Shown here: in pieces, positions 58,235 through 64,000 of the stretch
Layout of the letters: every line of letters starts with the position of its first letter
Numbering within the stretch: the first letter of the stretch is position 1
Assembly (NCBI RefSeq): GCF_009827335.1
Contig: NZ_WTYH01000001.1
Coordinates: 806,001-870,000 of the forward strand
DNA length: 64,000 nt
DNA from: Aurantiacibacter arachoides
Lineage (GTDB): Bacteria > Pseudomonadota > Alphaproteobacteria > Sphingomonadales > Sphingomonadaceae
Direction of reading: 5' to 3'
Notes under the pieces: generated by a model
Told to the model about the DNA's origin: nothing
Seen by the model: the letters and a program-made list of their open reading frames with translations, nothing else
Database searches by the model: none
Translations under genes and position numbers: made by a program

Positions 58235-58291
58235 ATCGTGTCCTCGATCAAAGGTGCCCGGCCGCGAACGATTGCCGCCGGGCATGGCTGG

Positions 58292-60589
58292 TCAGTCGCC
58301 CGATGAGCTTGCGGTCACCGGCAGGTTTTCACGCAGGAACTCGGCCATCGTGCGATAGAGATGGCGACCGCTGTTTTCACGTTCGGATATGGAGTGGCTG
58401 CGGTTAGGATAGAGCATCATCGCAAAGTCGCGGTCCGCCGCGATAAGGCGGTCGATCAGCTGTTCGGTGCCCTGGTAATGCACGTTGTCATCCCCCGTGC
58501 CGTGCACGATCAGCAGCTCGCCCTGCAGGTTTTCGGCAAAGGTGATGGGGGAGCTTTGCGCATACTGCCCTGGGTTTTCCTGCGGCAGGCCCATGTACCG
58601 TTCCTGGTAGATGGTGTCGTACAGCCGAATGTCGGGCACGGGGGCCACAGCGATGCCGGCGGCGTAGACTTCCGGATAGCGGAACATGGCGTTCAGCGTC
58701 ATCGAGCCGCCGCCGCTCCATCCCCAGATGCCGACCCGCGCGGGATCGAGATAGGGGCGCTCCGCCAGCATTGCCTCCACCGCTTGCGCCTGGTCTGCCG
58801 AGGCGAGCACGCCGATCTGTTCGTAGACGACCTTGCGCCAGTCGCGCCCGCGCGGAACGGGCGTGCCGCGGTTGTCGACGCTGGCGACGATGTACCCCTG
58901 CTGCGCCAGGTACCGGTGATACAGGTACCTGTTGCCGCCCCAGTTGTTCTGCACCGTCTGCCCCCACGGCTCGCCGTAGACATACATCACCAGCGGATAT
59001 TGCTGCGCCGGGTCGAAATCGGGCGGGAACATCACCCACCCGTCGATCTCGGTGCCATCGGGGATGGTGACGCTGAAGAACTCGCTCGCCCCCTGCGGCG
59101 TGGCGGCGAGACGGGCGCGGACCGCGGCGTTTTCCACCAGCGTGCGGTGGACCGCGTGATCCGGCAGCGAGATCAGCTGGGTCACCGGCGGCGTATCGAA
59201 GCTGGATACGGAATGGATCGCCCAGCGGGCATCGGCGGAAATGCTGTAGCTGTGCGATGCTGCCGGGCCCGCCGGTGTCAGCCGTTCGGCCGTCGCATCC
59301 CCCTCTAGTGGCGAGCGATAGAGGTAGCGCGTCGCATGGTCATCGGGCGAAGCGAGATAGTAGGCCCAGCCACCAGCGGTATCGATGCTGACAAGTTCGA
59401 TCACATCGGTGGCGGCGGGGGTAATCGGCTCGGCATCGCCGGTCGCGCGGTCCACGCGATAGAGCCGCCGCCAGCCGTCGCGCTCGCTCATCCAGGTGAA
59501 ATGCGCGCCGTCGGCAAAGAAGGTGACGTCGAAATCGACGTCCACCCAGGCATCGTCCGTCTCGGTGAACAGCGTGCGTGGTTCACCGGTGGCGACGTCG
59601 ACCAGCATCACCTCGTCACGGTTCTGCAGGCGGTTCATGTGCTGCAGCAGCAGTTCGTCAGAACTGGCCGCCCACTCCATTGCCGGGACGTAGATCTGCC
59701 GCGGGTCGCCTGCCAGATCGACCCAGGTGGTCTGTGCCGTGGCGACGTCCACCACGCCCACGCGCACGGCCGAATTGGTGGTGCCGGCCTTGGGATACTG
59801 CAACGGCACGGGCTGGGAATAGACGCCCGCGAGGTTGTCCATCATGTAGAACGTCCCGACACCTTCGGTATCGAATTGCCAATAGGCAATGCGGCGGGAA
59901 TCGGGGCTCCAGGCGAACCCGTCGCGCAGGAAGAATTCCTCCTCGTTCACCCAGTCACCGGTGCCGTTGACCACCAGGTCGGTGCCGTCCGTGGTCATGG
60001 CCCGGGTCGCGCCGCCATCGATGCTCTCGACGTAGATGTTGTTCTCGAACAGGTAGGCGACTTGGGAGCCGTCGGGCGAGAACTTGGCGTACATCAGCGA
60101 GGAGGCTGGACGGTCCGCGCCGACCTGGCGCAGGCTGTCGTCGGCAAGGTCGAGCACCCAGTAATCGCCCAGCGGCTCGTAGCGGCGGAAGCTGCGGGTG
60201 TTGGTGTGGATGAGCACGTAGCGCCCATTGTCCGACCAGGCGTAGTCGCTGATCTGGATCGGGGTGCCGCCATCTGGCGTAAGCTGGCCGGCAGTGACGA
60301 TCACCTCGCTCGAACCGGTTGCCGGATCGTGGCGCACGATGTTCTGTCCGCCCTCCGGCACGGTATCGACCGTGGTGTAGAAACCGGAGCCGGCATCGTC
60401 GACCCAGCGGATCGGAACCGTCCGCTCGGTCTGGAAGGCACGTTCATCGAAGATCGCGTCGATCGTCAGCGGTATCTGCGGCTGGGCCGGCTGCTGCCCA
60501 TGCTCCTGCGCCTGCTGCGCCATTGCGGGGATCGGGAGCGCCAGCAATCCAAGCACCGCCAGCCGCGTGCGAAACGTGAAAACCCCCAT
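58292..60589 (-). CDS. S9 family dipeptidyl peptidase IV-like peptidase, secreted (second of pair)
   Basis: 765 residues. Signal peptide MGVFTFRTRLAVLGLLALPI. The N-terminal DPPIV propeller (LMYAKFSPDGSQVAYLFENN; WVNEEEFFLRDGFAWSPDSR, including the EE pair that binds the substrate N-terminus) precedes the catalytic domain. The nucleophile serine lies in GWSGGGSM (near 625), Asp in HGTGDDNVHYQG, and His in NRSHSI. It should remove N-terminal dipeptides with proline or alanine at position 2. Together with its neighbour it suggests scavenging of peptides. Confidence 0.93.
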   Translation of the reverse strand: MGVFTFRTRLAVLGLLALPIPAMAQQAQEHGQQPAQPQIPLTIDAIFDERAFQTERTVPIRWVDDAGSGFYTTVDTVPEGGQNIVRHDPATGSSEVIVTAGQLTPDGGTPIQISDYAWSDNGRYVLIHTNTRSFRRYEPLGDYWVLDLADDSLRQVGADRPASSLMYAKFSPDGSQVAYLFENNIYVESIDGGATRAMTTDGTDLVVNGTGDWVNEEEFFLRDGFAWSPDSRRIAYWQFDTEGVGTFYMMDNLAGVYSQPVPLQYPKAGTTNSAVRVGVVDVATAQTTWVDLAGDPRQIYVPAMEWAASSDELLLQHMNRLQNRDEVMLVDVATGEPRTLFTETDDAWVDVDFDVTFFADGAHFTWMSERDGWRRLYRVDRATGDAEPITPAATDVIELVSIDTAGGWAYYLASPDDHATRYLYRSPLEGDATAERLTPAGPAASHSYSISADARWAIHSVSSFDTPPVTQLISLPDHAVHRTLVENAAVRARLAATPQGASEFFSVTIPDGTEIDGWVMFPPDFDPAQQYPLVMYVYGEPWGQTVQNNWGGNRYLYHRYLAQQGYIVASVDNRGTPVPRGRDWRKVVYEQIGVLASADQAQAVEAMLAERPYLDPARVGIWGWSGGGSMTLNAMFRYPEVYAAGIAVAPVPDIRLYDTIYQERYMGLPQENPGQYAQSSPITFAENLQGELLIVHGTGDDNVHYQGTEQLIDRLIAADRDFAMMLYPNRSHSISERENSGRHLYRTMAEFLRENLPVTASSSGD

Positions 60590-60632
60590 TGCCTTCTCCC
60601 TTGCGAAGGCCCTGACTAGCGCGTGGGCAAAC

Positions 60633-62939
60633 TCATGCCAAGGTGACGAAGCTGTCGATCACCCGCTTGGTGCCGGCCTTTTCGAATTCGATTTCCAGCT
60701 TGTTGCCTTCCTGGCCCATGACCTCGCCGTAACCGAACTTCTCGTGGAACACGCGCACGCCGATCTCCACGTCGCTGCGCGGCTTGGCGGCGAAGCTGGC
60801 GGCGCTGCGCTTGTTTTCCGGGATGCGGGCCTGCCGGGTGTCGTATCCCGTGGCCAGCGCGCGCTGCCAGCCGGGGCCGCGGGCGCTGGAGCGGTCGGGG
60901 CGGCTTTGCGAGACATGGGCGAAGGGGTCTTCGCTCTCGCTCCAGTTGGCCTGCCACAGGCTGCGGCCGCCGGTCATGGTCGTCTCGCTCTCGGTATGCT
61001 CTTCGGGCAATTCGTCCACGAAGCGGCTGGGAATGCTCGACTGCCAGGTGCCGAAGATGCGGCGGTTGGCGGCGTGCATGATGGTGCAGCGTCGCCGCGC
61101 GCGGGTGATCGCGACATAGGCCAGGCGGCGCTCTTCCTCCAGGCTGGCGAGGCCGCCTTCGTCCAGTGACCGCTGGCTGGGAAACACGCCTTCCTCCCAG
61201 CCGGGCAGGAAGACATGGTCGAATTCCAGTCCCTTGGCGGCGTGCATGGTCATGATGGTGACCTTTTCCTCGTCGTCACGCGCATCGTTGTCCATCACCA
61301 GCGCGACGTGTTCGAGGAAGTCGCCGAGCGTGGGATATTCCTCCATCGCCCGTTGCAGTTCGACGAGGTTTTCCGCACGGCCCGCGCTTTCTGTCGAGCG
61401 GTCCGCTTTCAGCATGGCGTCGTAGCCGCTTTCCTCCAGCACGGTGCGCAGCAGTTCGGACGGGGTTACCGCCTCGCTCATCTCGCGCCAGCGCAGGAAC
61501 CCGCGCATCAGCTCGGCAATGGTGGCGCGCGCGCGCGGCGGCAGCTCGTCGCTGCCCGCTAGTTCCAGTGCCGCGGCGGCGAGCGGCTGGCCCGTGCGGC
61601 GCGCGTGCTGGTGCATCTTTTCCAACGTCTTGGCGCCAAGCCCGCGCTTGGGCTGGTTGTAGATCCGCTCGAACGCCAGGTCGTCCGCCGGCTGGGCGAC
61701 GACGCGCAGGTAGGCCATGGCGTCGCGGATCTCGGCACGTTCGTAGAATCGGAAACCGCCGACGATGCGGTAGGCAAGGCCGATCTGGATGAAGCGGTCC
61801 TCGAACTCGCGTGTTTGATACTGCGCCCGCACGAGGATGGCGACCTGTTCCAGGCTCGCGCCCTCGCGCTCCAGTCGCTCGATCTCCTCGCCCACGCGGC
61901 GCGCTTCCTCGGGCGCATCCCACACGCCGATGACGCGCACCTTTTCGCCTGTCGGCAGGTCGGTCCACAGCGTTTTGCCCAGCCGCTGGCTATTGGCCGC
62001 GATCAGGCCGCTGGCGGCAGCGAGGATCTGCGGAGTCGAGCGATAGTTCTGTTCCAGCTTGACGATCCTGGCACCGGGAAAGTCCTTCTCGAAGCGCAGG
62101 ATGTTGGCGACCTCCGCCCCGCGCCACGAATAGATCGACTGGTCGTCGTCCCCCACAACGCAGATGTTCTTGCGCTGCTGCGCCAGCAACCGCAGCCACA
62201 GATACTGGACGGCGTTGGTGTCCTGATACTCGTCCACCAGGATATACTTGAAACGCGCCTGGTAGCTTTCCAGCACGTCGCGGTGAGCCTTCAGGATGTT
62301 CAGCATGTGCAGCAGCAGATCGCCGAAGTCGCAGGCGTTCAGCGCTTTCAGCCGCTCCTGATACAGCCGGTACATCTCCTGCCCGCGACCGTTGGCGTAG
62401 CTTTCGTTCTCCACCGCATCGAGATCCGGTGGATTGAACCCGCGGTTCTTCCAGCGGTCGATCAGGCCAGCCAGCTGGCGGGCGGGCCACCGTTTGTCGT
62501 CGATGTCGTTGTCTTGGATCAGCGCCTTCAGCAGCCGCAGCTGATCGTCGGTATCGATGATGGTGTAGTTCGATTGCAGCCCGACCAGCTCTGCATGGCG
62601 GCGCAGCATCTTGGCGCCGATGGAGTGGAAGGTGCCGAGCCACGGCATACCCTCCAGCGCGCCGCCGGTCAGCTTGCCCACCCGCTCGCGCATTTCGCGC
62701 GCCGCGCGGTTGGTAAAGGTGACGCAGAGAATCTCGCTGGGCCAGGCCCGCCGTTCGCGCACGATGTGGGCCAGCCGATGGGTAAGGGCGGCGGTCTTGC
62801 CGGTTCCCGCCCCCGCCAGCATCAGAACCGGACCCTCGGTGGTCATTACGGCCTGTTGCTGCGGCGGGTTGAGCTGCCTCAGCCAGTCCGGAACCGGAGC
62901 ATCGGGCAGGGTTTCGGCGGTTACGGGGTTTTCAGACAC
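60633..62939 (-). CDS. uvrD: UvrD/PcrA-family ATP-dependent DNA helicase
   Basis: 768 residues of the superfamily-1 3'-5' helicases. Walker A is AGAGTGKT at 42-49. Motif II is VDEYQDTNAVQYL, followed by GDDDQSIYSWRGAEVANILR. The C-terminal Tudor-like domain (VFHEKFGYGEVMGQEGNK) is normal. It acts in nucleotide-excision and mismatch repair and removes RecA or collision complexes. An SOS box lies just upstream of the ATG. The gene is 43 bases downstream-facing from the DPPIV-like gene. Confidence 0.96.
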   Translation of the reverse strand: MSENPVTAETLPDAPVPDWLRQLNPPQQQAVMTTEGPVLMLAGAGTGKTAALTHRLAHIVRERRAWPSEILCVTFTNRAAREMRERVGKLTGGALEGMPWLGTFHSIGAKMLRRHAELVGLQSNYTIIDTDDQLRLLKALIQDNDIDDKRWPARQLAGLIDRWKNRGFNPPDLDAVENESYANGRGQEMYRLYQERLKALNACDFGDLLLHMLNILKAHRDVLESYQARFKYILVDEYQDTNAVQYLWLRLLAQQRKNICVVGDDDQSIYSWRGAEVANILRFEKDFPGARIVKLEQNYRSTPQILAAASGLIAANSQRLGKTLWTDLPTGEKVRVIGVWDAPEEARRVGEEIERLEREGASLEQVAILVRAQYQTREFEDRFIQIGLAYRIVGGFRFYERAEIRDAMAYLRVVAQPADDLAFERIYNQPKRGLGAKTLEKMHQHARRTGQPLAAAALELAGSDELPPRARATIAELMRGFLRWREMSEAVTPSELLRTVLEESGYDAMLKADRSTESAGRAENLVELQRAMEEYPTLGDFLEHVALVMDNDARDDEEKVTIMTMHAAKGLEFDHVFLPGWEEGVFPSQRSLDEGGLASLEEERRLAYVAITRARRRCTIMHAANRRIFGTWQSSIPSRFVDELPEEHTESETTMTGGRSLWQANWSESEDPFAHVSQSRPDRSSARGPGWQRALATGYDTRQARIPENKRSAASFAAKPRSDVEIGVRVFHEKFGYGEVMGQEGNKLEIEFEKAGTKRVIDSFVTLA

Positions 62940-62942
62940 GGC

Positions 62943-62957
62943 GAACAGCTAGGGAAC
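62943..62957 (-). promoter_or_regulatory. LexA (SOS) box in front of the UvrD-like helicase gene
   Basis: GAAC AGCTAGG GAAC is a perfect match to the reverse-strand form of the alphaproteobacterial LexA box GTTC-N7-GTTC. It ends four bases upstream of the helicase ATG, which would place bound LexA over the leader. It matches the recA box in form, giving two SOS boxes in the window. Confidence 0.75.
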
Positions 62958-63111
62958 ACGCGGCCAATGTGCAAGCCGCGCAAAGGGCGGGGCGCGACCG
63001 CAGTCTGTTGCCGGGATTTCGGGGGAACGGCTCAAAACCGCGCCGAGCTGACGGAACCGCACACAATCGCTGTCCGTTCCGGATTCAATATAAGTCAACC
63101 GGAGATCCTCC

Positions 63112-63702
63112 ATGAAAAATCTTTTGCTTGCCGGTGCCTTTGCCCTGGCCTCGCTTTCCCTTCCCGCCGGCGCAATGGCGCAGGATGCCAGCGCGGGCAT
63201 GACGGCGCAGCAGCAGGCGATGTACAACGCCTGGCCGATGGAACGCCGCACGATGTACGAAGGCTGGCCGGACGGTGTGCGGACCTATTACTGGACGCTC
63301 GATCGTGATCGCCAGAACATGTACTGGATGATGGACGACGCCGACCGCATCCGTATCTACGAAATGCCGATGAACGAGCGTGATGCCGCCTGGCAGCAGC
63401 ACATGGAAATGCACGCAGCCATGCCCAGCACGAATGCCAGCATGACCACCACGACCACGCCTTCGCGCACGACCAATGCCAGCGCGATGCCGGCCATGCG
63501 CAGTGGCGGGATGGTGCAACAAACCCCTGCGGCCCACTCCGGCGAATATCCCCCCTGCCGTGGAACCGTGCAGGACAATTGCGTCAATCCGCGCGAGGCG
63601 GGCCTGAACTACGGTAACCGTCCGCTCGATTACTGGCCGGGTCAGCCGGCCAGCCAGATGGACGCCAGCACGCCCCAGCGCGGCACCGCCAACCGCAACT
63701 GA
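63112..63702 (+). CDS. Secreted hypothetical protein rich in methionine
   Basis: 196 residues. Signal peptide MKNLLLAGAFALASLSLPAG. The mature protein has many Met, Gln and Trp residues (AMYNAWPMERRTMYEGWP, then NMYWMMDD). A Thr/Ser-rich linker (MTTTTTPSRTTNAS) and a C-terminal CRGTVQDNCVNPREAGLNYG segment with two cysteines follow. Similar proteins occur in Erythrobacteraceae; function unknown. Methionine clusters can bind copper(I), which is a speculation here. It is followed by a strong terminator. Confidence 0.85.
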   Translation: MKNLLLAGAFALASLSLPAGAMAQDASAGMTAQQQAMYNAWPMERRTMYEGWPDGVRTYYWTLDRDRQNMYWMMDDADRIRIYEMPMNERDAAWQQHMEMHAAMPSTNASMTTTTTPSRTTNASAMPAMRSGGMVQQTPAAHSGEYPPCRGTVQDNCVNPREAGLNYGNRPLDYWPGQPASQMDASTPQRGTANRN

Positions 63703-63726
63703 TCGGCGACGAGCTCAGGAAAAACA

Positions 63727-63758
63727 GGGCGGCGCAGCTTCGGCTTCGCCGCCCTTTT
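63727..63758. terminator. Bidirectional terminator between the Met-rich protein gene and rsmD
   Basis: GGGCGGCG pairs with CGCCGCCC (8 bp), followed by TTTT on the plus strand and, on the minus strand, by TGTTTTTCC. It lies between genes ending at 63702 and 63760. Confidence 0.8.
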
Positions 63759-63759
63759 C

Positions 63760-64000
63760 CTATGCCGTGGCGACACGCAGCAGGGTAAGCTTGGCCCTGC
63801 CAACCTTGCGCTCGGCATCGATCTCGAGTCCGGCGATCTCGACCTTTTCGTCTGCGCCGGTTTCCAGCGCGACCCATGTCGCCTCGCCGATCCAGCCCAG
63901 CCGCAGCAGGCGATGCAGGGCGACCGAGCCAGCGCCGGTGCCGTAAGGCGGGTCGAGCATCACCAGGTCGCGCGCGATCTTCGCGGCACCAAGGGCCATG
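63760..64000 (-). CDS. rsmD: 16S rRNA (guanine(966)-N2)-methyltransferase RsmD, C-terminal part, cut by the right edge
   Basis: The visible 80 residues are the C-terminal part of a SAM-dependent rRNA methyltransferase. The N6/N2-methylase motif DPPYGTG is present near the start of the visible segment, and the tail (VEIAGLEIDAERKVGRAKL) fits RsmD. It methylates G966 of 16S rRNA. The N-terminal half with the SAM motif I is outside the window, so the start is not seen; the ATG at 63999 is internal. Confidence 0.85.
   Translation of the reverse strand, partial: MALGAAKIARDLVMLDPPYGTGAGSVALHRLLRLGWIGEATWVALETGADEKVEIAGLEIDAERKVGRAKLTLLRVATA

Overview
The window looks like ordinary chromosome from a GC-rich alphaproteobacterium of the order Sphingomonadales, most likely the Erythrobacteraceae. 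Reasons: the order smpB, DUF2062 gene, cckA, recA, alaS; the CtrA-pathway proteins CckA and CpdR; a SapC-family protein; the alphaproteobacterial LexA box GTTC-N7-GTTC in front of recA; and the many secreted and lipoprotein hypotheticals with peptidases. The family assignment is inference from gene content. I see no phage genes, transposases, CRISPR arrays or rRNA. About 57 protein genes and one tRNA fill almost all of the sequence, many joined by 4-base ATGA overlaps.

Layout. 1-2258: a secreted cysteine-containing protein (cut by the left edge), a Cfa-type fatty-acid methyltransferase and a DUF1801 protein. 2262-4437: a three-gene operon of pteridine reductase, cytochrome b561-like subunit and molybdopterin oxidoreductase. 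4546-11581: PQQ-type sugar dehydrogenase, NadE with PncC (NAD recycling), a glycine-zipper protein, a MOSC protein, RlmN and an IalB-like secreted protein. 11745-17933: a YqiJ/flotillin pair, an ECF sigma factor with a four-helix membrane protein, GreB and a lytic transglycosylase. 18050-21795: dapA overlapping a metallopeptidase-like lipoprotein and a cupredoxin, then an aspartoacylase-family enzyme. 21876-29570: smpB, DUF2062, cckA, recA and alaS. 29577-33898: small proteins, a CPA2 antiporter, PutP and a cold-shock protein.

33905-46031 is one unbroken minus-strand run of nine genes: thiolase, a 3-hydroxyacyl-CoA dehydrogenase/enoyl-CoA hydratase, an acyl-CoA dehydrogenase, nitronate monooxygenase, then a type III polyketide synthase, a methyltransferase and an FAD oxidoreductase, followed by isocitrate dehydrogenase and a GNAT/nitrilase fusion. 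Divergent from it are fadD and a MerR regulator, with a palindrome between the two units. The PKS/methyltransferase/flavoprotein trio resembles the Streptomyces srsABC phenolic-lipid cassette. It sits directly behind acyl-CoA genes and is the best candidate here for an uncharacterised pathway.

47895-64000: MerR regulator, tRNA-Val(GAC), CpdR, an N-formylglutamate amidohydrolase-like protein, SapC, an FAD-linked oxidase, a secreted hypothetical, an RhlE-type helicase, an OmpA-family protein, two S9 peptidases, a UvrD/PcrA helicase with a perfect SOS box at its start, a Met-rich secreted protein, and the 3' end of rsmD (cut by the right edge).

No intergenic gap reaches 300 bases. The longest is 49980-50232, which holds two hairpins and an inverted repeat. 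Residue numbers are hand counts and may be off by a few.
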